A stretch of 64,000 nt of DNA from Jackrogersella multiformis (lineage: Eukaryota; Ascomycota; Sordariomycetes; Xylariales; Hypoxylaceae). The position numbers were made by a program, and so were the translations under genes. This document shows, one piece after another, positions 34,209-45,373 of the stretch (positions within the stretch are counted from its first letter, which is position 1; the number at the start of each line of letters is the position of its first letter). Location of the stretch: positions 62,001-126,000 of the forward strand of contig CADCXD010000008.1 of the NCBI GenBank assembly GCA_902806575.1, read 5' to 3'. Under the pieces are notes generated by a model that was not told the origin of the DNA, searched no databases, and worked only from the letters and a program-made list of their open reading frames with translations.

Positions 34209-34313
34209 TCCGAATTGGTGTAGTGGCTAACATTTGACGCTCTCATGAGTTGAATTGAAAATCAATCATCATTATGATCCGTCAAGCCCGGGGTTCGATT
34301 CCCCGATTCGGAG
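34209..34313 (+). tRNA. tRNA-Glu (CTC), intron-containing
   Basis: The acceptor stem pairs TCCGAAT (34209-34215) with ATTCGGA (34306-34312), with discriminator G at 34313. The anticodon stem is TGACG/CGTCA, and the loop CTCTCA puts anticodon CTC at 34242-34244. The canonical 37/38 intron is 34246-34278 (33 nt). The T arm is CGGGG-TTCGATT-CCCCG. The D arm reads GTGTAGTGG as in other fungal tRNA-Glu genes. Confidence 0.93.
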
Positions 34314-34318
34314 ATCCC

Positions 34319-34324
34319 TTTTTT
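34319..34324 (+). terminator. Pol III T-run after tRNA-Glu
   Basis: Six consecutive T residues start five bases downstream of the tRNA 3' end. Confidence 0.85.
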
Positions 34325-34832
34325 GCTTTTACTTTCTTCTATTTAATCTTTTATCCAGTGAAAGGAAAGACTCTTTCTTTATTGTATATTTCTGACTCGG
34401 ATGTTAGAAGTTACAATCTCATTGCGCCTAAAATATCCAGGTAGTGTGGTTTTTTTCTTCCGGATTTTCGGAGCAGGCGGCTTAGGTTCATGGTAAATGT
34501 GATGACTTCCCCTTATTTCTTCCAAGTTGAGGACTCCTGATACTCAATTAATGCACTACACATCGTATACTATACACCATACAATCATGTAATGTAACCT
34601 TGATCTACGTAGACACCTGGAAACTCGCCAGGCTTATTTGCAAATATGTGATCTGTGGAAACAGAGCCTTTATAAACCAGTAAGATGTGGCGCATTATCA
34701 CAATACTGAAATAAGCACTGTATGCCTTAACACCGTTCACTACCTAGGCATCCAGGTAGTCTAGTAAATCCTCGACGCCGGCGCTATGCAACATTGACAC
34801 TATTGAATTCGTGTTCGTCAGGTTTTGGCCGG
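34325..34832. other. Spacer between tRNA-Glu and the ELYS-like gene
   Basis: AT-rich, no open frame of note. It should include the 3' UTR of the minus-strand ELYS-like gene. One CTACCTAGGCATCCAGGTAG imperfect palindrome lies at about 34740-34760. Confidence 0.5.
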
Positions 34833-35866
34833 TCAAGCCTGAGCACGACCTCCACTCCCGGTCCTGAAACCTTCAAGAACAACAGCCCATGTACCCGCCT
34901 CGCTTCCGTGTCCGACCTGGCCCGTGGCGATTTTGCGCATGAGAAGAGTGTCCTTGGCTGCTGCTAGTCTCTTCCCCTCGCCGCTTTCTAGACATTCCTT
35001 AAACCACTGTTCTTCTTGCACGTCGAATGGTAGGCTGGTCAAGTCAAGCGCCTTCTCGGCTGCCTCCTTGCTATGCGCAGACTCTAGTATAGACAAAACG
35101 AGACGTTGGAATAGTTGGCGACGCATCGAATCGGCATGCGATCGCGAGAACTGGAAGGCATCGATAACGCTGGATCGCGCGAGAGCATCAAACAGCAGTT
35201 CCAATGCTGAAGACGACTGAATAATGGGCTGGACCGTATGGTAGTAGGCAAGAGGCAGACTGTAGTCGCCATTCTTTGCGTGGCGGACTAGGACGGTAAT
35301 TATATCGTCAACGAAGTCGGGCTGTAATGAAGGATGCGTTAGGTATTGCAATGCCAGATCGAATTGTAAGGCATCCATGTGCCATAGGCCCTTCATGAAA
35401 ATCTTGTATTTCTTGGGTATGCTGGCACGCTGGGAGTAGGTTTCGGCCTGGTTGGTTCCATTTCGATCGTCGATATCTAAGAGGATGTAGAAGACCACCG
35501 AGAGCTTGTGGTGAACGGTGGCATTCTTGCTCTCGCAGATGTGCTCATAGAGCTGTCGAAGAGCATCTCTGCTCTTGGGGGGATAGTGGCTGGTAGCTAT
35601 GTACGGATATAAAATTAGTACTAGGCAGAGAGGGTATGGTATTCCAGGAAATTCCCCCAGGGCAGTACAAATATATATATACCTTTGGATAGACTCAAAG
35701 CCTTTAATACCCGATCAATAAACAGTAAGCCTTCAAGACTTCGTCGGGAAGCTTCGAGATGTTGTACAAATGTCCGATTGTAAGGGAATGGTTCTAAAGA
35801 ACCAAAGATGCGATCAAATTGCGAGGGATCAAGCATTTTGGAAATGGCCAAGGTTGGTTTAGACAT
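34833..35866 (-). CDS. ELYS-like nuclear pore complex assembly protein
   Basis: Exons 35866-35683 and 35596-34833 encode 315 aa. The intron at 35597-35682 has a GTATAT donor, TACTAAT branch point and TAG acceptor, and joins LSLSKATSHYPPKSRDAL in frame. The whole chain is helical and matches the ELYS-like domain: FDRIFGSLEPFPYNRTFV near the start, then FMKGLWHMDALQFDLALQYL, then SLPLAYYHTVQPIIQSSSAL. In animals ELYS/MEL-28 seeds nuclear pores on chromatin; fungal proteins with only this domain associate with the Nup107-120 (Y) complex. The C-terminus carries a GR-rich tail (FRTGSGGRAQA). An alternative start at the second ATG (35836) would remove ten residues. Confidence 0.85.
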
Positions 35867-36434
35867 GGGTATTTCAAAACAGACACTCTCGTTAGGACTT
35901 GGAAGACTTGGAAGTCATATACTACCTACTTAGGTAGGTAGATGGAAGATTGGGACATGTTTTGTGAAGGAGGCAAGTAAGGTAGGTACCTAGGTACCTA
36001 GGTAGCTTAAGCTTCCAAGGAATGTAGCTAGGTACATAGACGCGCCGGTAATTTGTCGGATAAAAATAGATAGTCAGGGCAAGGAACCGCGACTTTGCGC
36101 TGCTGCCCAGGTGCTGCAGGTCCATCCATGTGACGCGACCTTAGTAATAACTCTAATTCTAGCGGGGGCAGTGGGGTTTAATAAGGGTTCCAATGTTTAT
36201 GTTTACTTTGCAGCCCTGTAACTCGGTACCTAAATTTATTCATCATTTATCGCTACCTTAGGTAGGTATTCAATCTACGAACTACGACGACATTAGGAAC
36301 AAAAACGACAGCGACGGCGACGGCGGCAGTGACAATAACTAGCTAGAAAGATACATGCGAGACGTTTTACCACGGTAACCCCCGTACGATACATGATATA
36401 GTTCGGCAACCAACGATCACCAAATACAACTAAA
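35867..36434. promoter_or_regulatory. Divergent promoter of the ELYS-like gene and SMC4
   Basis: The two genes are head to head across 568 bp. A strong palindrome cluster lies at 35925-36010, with two adjacent GTACCTAGGTACCTAGGTAG-like units, and another copy lies at 36252-36270. No other gene is visible. Confidence 0.5.
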
Positions 36435-39400
36435 ATGTCCGCACGACCTACTCGTCGTGCTGCTGCGGCGCGGCGCACAGCTATTATTGAATCCGAAGAC
36501 GAAGAAGAAGAGGTAGTCGCAAATACTACTAGGAAAATAAAAGACGAAGAGAGCGAAGAAGAATTCGCACCCGAAAGCTCAACCACAACCGCTAGATCTT
36601 CGCGGCGCCAAACTCAGAGCAAAAGAAAATCTCTTGCACCTCCGACGCCCTCAACACCGCGTACAAGCCGTTCAAGGAAGAGCGTCGCCTCGGAGTCATC
36701 CATCGAACCGAGTGAGATCCTCGACCCCGATCAATCCACTGTTACCGTTATCGGGCCAGAATCAACCGCCAAGAAAGCCTCACCGAGGAAGCGAAAGAGC
36801 GTTGCGCCGCGCAAGGTCAGCAAAGAGGCTACACCCGATAGCCAGCCTCCTATGCCAACACCCGCTCATTCCGAGGAACCATCCGAACTTCACGGCACGC
36901 CCTTGGCTGATATTACCAGTCAGAGCGCTAATGAGCAACTGCAATCCCCGGATGAGACCGTTGCTCAGATCAAGCCGATCCGGCCGATGGATACCATCTT
37001 AGAAAGGCCTATGGATATCGTCCTGAAGTCGCGTAAGATGGCAATGCCTGTGGTCGAAGATACGGGACCAAAGGCTCGTCTCGTCATCACCTATTTGATC
37101 CTGATCAACTTTAAGAGTTATGCCGGACGACAAGAAGTCGGTCCCTTCCACGCCTCCTTCTCCTCCGTAGTAGGGCCCAACGGTTCGGGCAAATCAAACG
37201 TCATCGATTCGCTCCTTTTTGTCTTTGGGTTTAGGGCGAGTAAGATGCGACAGGGCAAGATCTCTGCCCTGATCCATAACTCCGCCGCCTATCCAAATCT
37301 GGATCACTGCGAGGTAGCAGTTCATTTCCAGGAGGTTATGGACCTGGTTAGTCCAATTCGATACATTATTCTATGGAGACATTGCGCTGACTATACTTCT
37401 AGCCTGGCGGTGGAATAGAAGTAATCCCTAACTCCCAGATTGTCATCTCGAGAAAGGCCTTCAAGAACAATGCGAGCAAATACTACATCAACGGTGGCGA
37501 GTCCAACTTCACCACTGTGACCACCCTCCTACGAGATCGAGGAATCGATCTCGATCATAAGCGTTTCCTTATTCTGCAGGGTGAAGTCGAGTCAATTGCT
37601 CAGATGAAACCTAAGGCCGGCAACGAACACGAGGACGGTCTTTTAGAGTATCTTGAAGATATCATTGGCACGTCTAAGTATAAGACCCCCATTGAAGAGT
37701 CGGCAACAGAAGTCGAAACCCTTAATGAGGTCTGCATGGAGAAGAGCGGACGCGTCCAGCACGTTGAAAAGGAGAAAAACGGTCTCGAGGACAAGAAGAA
37801 TAAAGCTCTAGCATATATCCGAGATGAAAACGATCTGACTCTCAAGCAATCGGCGCTCTACCAGTTATATATCAGCGAGTGCAACAACAATGTGGGCGTT
37901 ACTGAAGAAGCCATCAACCAGATGCAGGCTCAGCTTGATGATGAGCTCGAGAAGCATCAGGGCAGCGAACAGATCATAAAGCAACTACAGAAAGCGTACG
38001 CTAAAGGATCTAAACAGTTCGAGTCTCAGGAGAAGAATGTTCAAACCCTCGCTAAGGAGGCTGCCAAATTCGAGCAGGAGAGAGTCAAGTTCGACGAGAA
38101 ACGAAAATTCTTGACTGACAAACAGAAGAAGCTCGAGAAGACGATTACCAACGCCGAGAACTCTACAACCGAGGCTGCGGAAACCATTGAGCAGTGCACC
38201 GAGGAGATTGCCTCGCGCACCGAGGAGATCACATCTCTCGAGCAGCGTATACTGAAGGAGGAGGCGGAACTCGCAAAGATTCGGGATAGCCTAAAGGGCA
38301 AGACCCAAGTGTTCTCGGATCAGATCGCCGTCAAGCAGAAGTCTCTCGAGCCATGGAAGGAGAAGATCAACCAGAAGCAGTCGGCCATTGCCGTCGCCGA
38401 ATCCGAGATGGCCATCCTCGAAGAGAAAGCTAACGCCGGCGCCGTCGCCCTCGAAGAGATGCAGACCAAGATTGCTAATATCGAAGAGGGCCGCACAGCC
38501 AAACTTGCGGAGTTAAAGGAGTGCAAGGCTGAGAAGGTAAAATTAGAGGAGGAAGCAAAGAGGATCGAGAGCGACCTCCACAGCATGGCCCAAATGGAGC
38601 CAAATGCTCGCTCCAAAGTTTCGAATGCCAGACAGAAGGCAGAGGAAGCGAGATCCAGCCTTTCTCAGACTCAAAATCGAGGCACCGTACTCGCAGCGTT
38701 GATGCGAATGAAGGAGACCGGCCGAATCGACGGTTTCCACGGTCGTCTTGGGAATCTTGGTACGATTGATGAAAAGTACGATGTTGCCATCTCTACAGCA
38801 TGTCCTTCTCTCAACTACTTCGTAACCGACACATTAGAGGTCGGTCGGCAATGTATAGAATATCTCCGGAAGACCAACCTCGGAAGAGGAAATTTCATAT
38901 GTCTCGATAAGCTGCGCGTGCGCGCGCGCGATCTACAGCCCATCCAGACCCCCGAGAACGCGCCACGCCTGTTTGATTTGATCAAAGTTAAGGAGGACAA
39001 GTTCCGGCCTGCTCTCTATCACTTGCTACAAGATACCCTAGTTGCTAAGGACCTGGCTCAGGCAAACCGCATTGCTTACGGCGCTAAGAGATGGCGAGTG
39101 GTCACGCTTGACGGAGCGCTCATCGATACGAGTGGTACTATGTCCGGAGGTGGAAGCACTGTCAAGAAGGGCCTGATGTCGAGCAAGCTCGCAGCTGACA
39201 TCACTAAGGAGCAAGTCGTCAAACTTGAGAGCGACCGTGACTCTATTGAGCAAAACTTCCAAGAGTTCCAAGACCAGCAGCGAGAGCTTGAGTCCCGTCT
39301 GAGGTATCTAAAGGACCAAATCCCTCAGTTAGATACTAAAATGCAGAAGATTGGCCTCGAAATGCAAAGCGCCGAGAAGAACCTCGCAGATGCACAGCGA

Positions 39401-40964
39401 CGTGTCAAGGAACTAAGTAAGGAACACCAACCGTCCCAGTCTGATGACAACCGGGTGGCCGTCTTGCAAAAGGAGATTTCTAAGCTCCACAAGGAGGTGT
39501 CGAAACTACACGCTGAGACCGAAGGCGTGGAGTCGGAGATTAAGGAATTGCAAGACAAGATCATGGAAGTTGGTGGCGAGAAACTTCGATCCCAGCGTGC
39601 CAAGGTCGATGCTATCAAGGAGGAGATCTCGTCTCAGAACGAGGAGACTTCAAACGCCGAAGTAAAGAAGGTAAAGGCGGAGAAATCGATGACGAAGCTC
39701 GAAAAAGATCATGCCAAGGCTTCTAAGGAGCTGGAAGCTGCTGTGCGCGACCTCGAAAACCTCGAGGAAGAAGTCGAGAATCAAGGCAGCAAGTCCGAAT
39801 CCTTAAACGCTCGCGTTGAGGAGGCCGAGGCCGAACTCGCAGATACGAAAAAAGAACTTTCTGCGTTGAAGGGCGAGTTAGACGAGAAGACATCAGAACT
39901 CAACGAAACCCGCGCCGTCGAGATCGAGATGCGTAATAAACTAGAAGAGAACCAGAAAGTGCTCGTCGAAAACCAGAAACGTCTGCGGTACTGGGATGAA
40001 AAGCTGGGCAAGCTCGTGCTCCAAAATGTCAGCGATCTAAGCGGTCCCGCGCCGGCGAAGAAGTCGACAGAGGATGAAGGCGAAGAAGATCCTGAGGAAG
40101 CACAGGAGGAAGAACGGCAAGATCAAGAGCAGCCCGAGGAACTACCACGGTTCACGGATGATGAGTTGAAGGATATGGATAAAGACACCCTCAAGGCCGA
40201 GATTGCTGCCCTCGAAGAGAAGACGCAAAATGTCAATGTCGATGTCAGCGTCTTATCAGAGTATCGTCGCCGAGTCGAAGAGCACGCAGCGCGTTCTTCT
40301 GACCTAGCGAGTGCTGTCCAGCAGCGCGATACCGCCAAGAAACGTTGCGACGACCTGCGTCGACTCAGATTGGAGGGCTTCATGGAGGGCTTCAGTATCA
40401 TCTCCCTCCGGCTAAAGGAGATGTATCAAATGATCACGATGGGCGGCAACGCCGAGCTGGAACTTGTCGACAGTCTAGATCCTTTCAGCGAAGGCATTCT
40501 ATTCTCCGTTATGCCTCCCAAGAAGAGCTGGAAAAATATCAGCAACCTCAGCGGTGGCGAGAAGACCTTATCCAGTCTTGCGCTGGTCTTCGCTCTGCAC
40601 CATTACAAGCCGACGCCTCTGTACGTCATGGACGAGATTGACGCCGCCCTGGATTTCAGGAATGTGAGTATCCCCCTTTATTCTCTAGTTCTCATTGCAG
40701 CATCATGCATGATGTATAATTTAGTATATTTATTGACATTATCAGGTATCAATCGTGGCCAACTACATCAAGGAGCGAACCAAGAACGCGCAGTTCGTCG
40801 TCATCTCGCTGCGAAATAACATGTTCGAGCTCGCGGCGCGGTTAGTCGGCGTCTACAAGGTCAACCACATGACCAAGAGCGTGACAATCGAGAACCGCGA
40901 CTTCATCACTCGTGGGGCAGTGGCAAGACCACAGCAGCACGGCGGCCAAACAATGATTTCGTGA
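36435..40964 (+). CDS. SMC4: Condensin subunit SMC4
   Basis: Exons 36435-37346, 37403-40663 and 40746-40964 encode 1463 aa (yeast Smc4 1418). A basic and acidic disordered N-terminus of about 215 residues precedes the ATPase head, with NFKSYAGRQEVGPFH and Walker A GPNGSGKSN near residue 243. PGGGIEVIPNSQIVISRKAF and EVESIAQMKPKA are SMC4-type signatures. Long coiled coils flank a hinge at about 730-840 (GFHGRLGNLGTIDEKYDVA; TSGTMSGGG). The second head half has the ABC signature NLSGGEKTLSSLAL near 1350 and Walker B PLYVMDEIDAALD near 1375. SMC4 pairs with SMC2 to compact mitotic chromosomes. Intron 2 falls just after Walker B, between DFRN and VSIVANYIKE. Confidence 0.97.
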
Positions 40965-41851
40965 TCATAAGGATGAGGGATGAATTTCGGTTGGAGTACT
41001 TGATATTCACGCAATGAATGATTGGCGCGGAGCGCAGAATGAATGGGCTATGATGTTCAGGACGGAGAACGAGGGATGAGGGTTGACGTATAGTCAGCCG
41101 TGGGATTGATACGGGAGTATTGTAACGAAACGAAACGAAACGAATATCAAAGTGTAGGCTCGAGGAGGGTCTGTTTGGAATGAATATATACCTATCTTGA
41201 TTCATTCTCTCTGCTCTTGGCATACTTGCTTCAGTGTTGTGTGTGTTTTCAAGGTCGTCATATAACATCTAGTCTTATGGTGTTCGTCTATTGTCGAGGG
41301 TTCAAGGGTACTTGGTCTTTTCTAGACTCATAGATTCATCTAGCATAAGGATATCTAAGGGGTTATTACTAAGTTACGGAGTACTGAGTCTTATAAATTG
41401 AATAATTGATAATTGTAAGAAGTACTTAGTACACTCCCGGAGCTATGCTATCAAGCATCCATTATCATAACCAGGCAGCCTCGCGAAGACCACAGCTTAT
41501 TCGGGACTTTGATATGTCGGGATAACCGTAGCTTCACAGAATTATTGCATATGCCCTAAATTAGAGTCGACTTATAGCAAATCTAGATGTATACATTAAT
41601 AGTCTTGTCAATAATCACATTTAAATATACAATAGTTACCTAGGTAGGAATAAATAGCAGATGATATTGCCTTAGGTACCTAGGTATTCACTTCTCTAAG
41701 TACAATTATTGAATTTCCCTCGCACTGTCATATTCTTGTGTGCTATTGACCACTAGCCGGACAGTTAAACCCTCTTCGATTGGGGAGCTTATGCGCTTGC
41801 TATAAGTACACACAGCTAGAGAATTCCACCAGTCAGGTAACTGACCCCACA
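40965..41851. other. Spacer between SMC4 and tRNA-Ala
   Basis: SMC4 3' UTR and AT-rich DNA. A CGAAA pentanucleotide repeat lies at 41124-41143 and palindromes at 41638-41690. No gene is seen. Confidence 0.5.
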
Positions 41852-41959
41852 GGGCGTGTAACTCAGTGGTAGAGTGCTCGCTTCGCATTGTTCTAGACAC
41901 TGAATTGTGTCTTGAAGTTGACCTGCGAGAAGTCCAGGGTTCAACTCCCTGCTCGTCCA
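41852..41959 (+). tRNA. tRNA-Ala (CGC), intron-containing
   Basis: Acceptor arms are GGGCGTG (41852-41858) and CTCGTCC (41952-41958), with discriminator A at 41959. The D arm is TAACTCAGTGGTAGAGT. The anticodon stem CTCGC/GCGAG encloses loop TTCGCA, anticodon CGC at 41884-41886. The intron at 37/38 is 41888-41923 (36 nt). The T arm is CAGGG-TTCAACT-CCCTG. One T/T mismatch lies in the acceptor stem (6:67) and a G/T pair at 3:70, the latter being the alanyl-tRNA identity pair. Confidence 0.9.
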
Positions 41960-41963
41960 TTTT
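41960..41963 (+). terminator. Pol III T-run after tRNA-Ala
   Basis: TTTT directly follows the discriminator base. Confidence 0.75.
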
Positions 41964-42721
41964 AAGTCGACACAGGATGATAACATCTTGGTACTTTTTT
42001 ACATTATGAGTTTTATTTTATTTTTGTTACACTTATTATTAAGCGCCAAGATTTGGTATCATTACGAGTCGTAGGTATTTCATTTTTAGACCCCTCCTGA
42101 ACTAAAACTACTAATACTGACAATTTTGAATAAGTATAACTATGAAAGCTTGATGAATACGTAACTAAGTTTGAGACAACGCTTAACCGCACAAATGTGT
42201 CAAATATGCTATGAATTATATGAATTAAGTAGGAAAAACTCATTGGGGGAGGTGTGAAAACGGAGAGCCTGGGAGACACAGGAGAAAAGGTTTCCGACGT
42301 ATACTAGAAAATTTCCATGTATGTGATAAGAGTTAGTTCGTCAAAGTAGAGATCAATCAATAGATAAAGGAGGCAACCTTGATTATGACTTAGAGATTAC
42401 TGCCTCATTGGAAGGCTCTCTGGTGTCTGAATGATCAGTTCAACCAGAATAGGGACATTAATTCTTACCTTACTAGTCTTGTAGGGTTACTGTCACTTGC
42501 GTACATAGGTAAAGTTGTAGAAATTGGAACACATAAAGTCGGACACGTAGGGTCAATAACGCGAGTCATTCGTTCATCGTGGCAATATGGCTCAATTCAT
42601 CAAAGTCATTATCTGAGAAAACCATGCCGAAAACCGTTTTTCATGCAAAGTGAAACCATTTCCGATGACCTTGATTCATCCCAGACCCTGTTCATTCCCC
42701 GTTGACGCCAAATCGGACCGT
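41964..42721. other. Spacer between tRNA-Ala and eS26
   Basis: AT-rich non-coding DNA with only short random frames. It should contain the 3' UTR of eS26 (minus strand). Confidence 0.5.
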
Positions 42722-43377
42722 TTAGGCAACCTTGGCAGTCTGAGTGGGAGTCACCTTCTTGCCATCTCGGTTGTACCGCACACGCGGGGGAGGGGCCCTG
42801 TTACGGCGACCAACTCGCGATCGGACACTACAGGTAAATTTGTCAGCGGATGTTGTTCAATCGAAGAAAGGGGGGGTGGAATGGGGAGGGTATTTTCGTT
42901 CGAGGTTCAACCAAGGCTCATCTCAGGCACATACGCAGCCCTGAAGACGAGCGCGTAGTCGTTACCCCTGACGGGACGACGTACCGGACAATCTTGCCGT
43001 GAATGGCACATGAGACACAGTACTGCAGCTTGAGGTACATCTTGGGAACCGTGTACTCGGCGAAGACGGAGGCGTCCGAGATATCACCTGTAAAAATCAG
43101 TTAGTCTAACCAGTTCATTTTCCCGCGGAAGTCAGGTATGATATGATGTTGTATGATATAATGAGGAGGATAATAGGATATAATAGGGTATGATGGAGCA
43201 GAGCAGGGAAGAAAGGAAACACGTACGGATGGCGGCAGATTCGACCATGTTGCGGATGGTGAAGCGCTTGATCGCCTTGTCCTTCGGGGTGCATCGCGAG
43301 CAGTTGCTGCATCGGATAGGCTTGACGTGGCCGCGGCCCTTCTTGTTGCGGCCGTTGTTCTTTCTCTTCTTGACCAT
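42722..43377 (-). CDS. RPS26: 40S ribosomal protein eS26
   Basis: Exons 43377-43227, 43087-42985 and 42827-42722 encode 119 aa, the standard eS26 length. It starts MVKKRKNNGRNKKGRGHVK and keeps the zinc-binding cysteines in CSNCSRC and CVSC, then the basic tail RVGRRNRAPPPRVRYNRDGK. The two introns (139 and 157 nt) are longer than most in this window, with GTACGT donors and CAG/TAG acceptors. eS26 sits at the mRNA exit channel of the small subunit. It is transcribed divergently from the ubiquitin-eS31 gene, which points to shared regulation of ribosomal protein output. The middle exon is short but codes for the conserved YTVPKMYLKLQYCVSCAIHG segment. Confidence 0.96.
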
Positions 43378-44205
43378 GATGACGGTTGTTCTGTTGGATG
43401 TATTGTTAGATATGTGATTTCGATTCGAGATTATTAGAATTCTCTTATTGGGGATACAAAAAGAGGATATAATAAGAGGATGTTAGGATAATAGGATCTC
43501 ACGTACAGGTTGTGTGGTTGTTTGAAGTTGTCGAAGGGAAGAAAAGTTGTGGTTCGTGGTTTAGTGAATTGAGTGATGAAATTTGGTGCGCAAAGTTTTG
43601 GCTGGTCTGAAATGTTCAAGGGTACCCCACTACACAGGAAAATAAACTGGCCAATCACAAGAGGATATACTGACTTAGTAGGCACTACTTAGGTACCTAG
43701 GTATTAGCAGCTGCGGGCAAGTGCGTTGAGGGTATGTGGGAGAGAAAACCCTATCACATGACCTTAATCGGTGAATTCACCCTTATCCGAATTTTGCTGG
43801 GACCCACCACACTTTAGCATACCTCTTCAACTTTCGAGACTCTTTCCACCTCGAACTTTTTTTCTCCTCTTCCACAAACCAAAAAAATCATCTCGAGGTT
43901 GCTTAGGACGGCAATAGCAATATTGTCTAGGTGCGTTTAATTATATTCTTTCCCATCATATTCCCGTCTCTCTCTCATTTTCTAGACGATTTTGCATCTT
44001 GTTAGCTTTTGCATAATTAATCTCGTCACGTCGCATCTTGGCTGCGGCGCATTTCCCACTCATCGCGAACATTCCCACATGCCCCCATTCCCAAATGTCA
44101 TCTTTCCCTACAAACCACTACCTGACTTGTCCATCCGACTACGTCAATTATTCCCTAGTTCGAACCGTATAACTCTCTAACAATTAACCTCCTTACTAGG
44201 CAATC
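43378..44205. promoter_or_regulatory. Shared divergent promoter of eS26 and ubiquitin-eS31
   Basis: This 828-bp region separates two head-to-head ribosomal genes. The right half is strongly pyrimidine-rich. CTAAC followed by TTACTAG six bases before the ubiquitin ATG looks like the branch and acceptor of a 5' UTR intron, whose donor may be GTGCGT at about 43931. One TACCTAGGTA palindrome lies at 43692. Confidence 0.55.
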
Positions 44206-44736
44206 ATGCAGATCTTCGTCAAGACCCTCACGGGCAAGACTATCACCCTCGAGGTGGAGTCGAGCGACACTATCGACAATGTCAAGTCCAAAATCCAGGA
44301 CAAGGAGGGAATCCCCCCTGACCAGCAGCGATTGATCTTCGCCGGCAAGCAACTCGAGGATGGACGAACCCTTTCCGACTACAACATCCAGAAGGAGAGT
44401 ACCCTTCACCTCGTCCTCCGCCTTCGCGGTGGTGCCAAGAAGAGGAAGAAGAAGGTGTACAGCACCCCCAAGAAGATCAAGCACAAGCGCAAGAAGACCA
44501 AGTTAGCCGTTCTCAAGTACTATAAGGTCGACGGTGACGGCAAGATCGAGCGTCTGCGCCGCGAGTGCCCTGCCGATACCGTGAGTTAACCATCCCATTG
44601 CCCTCTTCAGCTCCTACGCTCCTACATATACTAACATTATCCGATACAGTGTGGTGCCGGTATCTTCATGGCTGCCATGCAGGACCGACAATACTGCGGC
44701 AGATGCCATCTCACCTACGTCTTCGATAAGCAGTGA
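44206..44736 (+). CDS. UBI3: Ubiquitin-40S ribosomal protein eS31 (S27a) fusion
   Basis: Exons 44206-44580 and 44650-44736 encode 153 aa. Residues 1-76 are ubiquitin, beginning [20 protein letters not shown] and ending LRLRGG, the site of processing by deubiquitinases. Residues 77-153 are eS31, with the lysine-rich [20 protein letters not shown] and a zinc ribbon (C-x4-C ... CGRC). The intron lies inside the zinc ribbon, between ADT and CGAG. The fused ubiquitin assists eS31 folding and incorporation. In yeast the homologue is UBI3/RPS31. A 5' UTR intron is likely from the branch and acceptor just before the ATG. Confidence 0.97.
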
Positions 44737-45373
44737 ATGTCTGCTGGTTCGACCTTGCGAGTGGGTGGAGTAAGGGATTCGGAATAGGCACTGGAATAAG
44801 GCTCACGGTGTAATCATGAAAAGGCATAGATGACCTAGCTTGGTTCTAGTGAATACGAATTCATGAACAAACCAATTTGAAGACCATGATTTTGTGAACT
44901 CATATCAAGATTCTCCCATGACTCCCATGATGACAGGTCTCACTTAGCTTGTTAGCTCGTAACCCTACAACAGTACGAACAACCTAAGATAGTCCCTGTT
45001 GTGATAATATACATATCCCATTGGTATTCTAAAACCCTCTGCCCTCTCTTTACTATACATATACCTAGGTACACTGCCATCTATTTTATAATGTTTCCCC
45101 AATGAACCTCTTTTTGAGTATCATGCACGATATCTTCAGCCACATTCCGAGTGACCCAAATCAAGATGCTAGCAACATTTATTCATTTTATTCATTGTTG
45201 GGGTCCAAGCCATCTATAGCTATGCATATATGGACCATACACCCGAAGCTATTCTATGTAGCGTCAGGAAGGGGATGTAATCTATCTATCCATCTCATAC
45301 CATGTAAAGCCCTAGTTAGCTAGTTTGTCGCCAAGCCTGTTTCCCATTTCCCGTCTCCCGTCCCCTTCCCCCC
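44737..45373. other. Convergent 3' region of ubiquitin-eS31 and chitinase
   Basis: AT-rich 637-bp stretch between converging genes, with one TACCTAGGTACA palindrome near 45062. Frame 45102-45323 shows no family features. Confidence 0.5.

Noticed and set aside
41706..41960. Minus-strand frame over tRNA-Ala (begins MDEQGVEPW)
   Set aside because: It is the antisense translation of the tRNA gene, a common false protein call.
42828..43226. snoRNAs inside the two eS26 introns
   Set aside because: I looked for C (RTGATGA) and D (CTGA) boxes with terminal stems and found no convincing pair.
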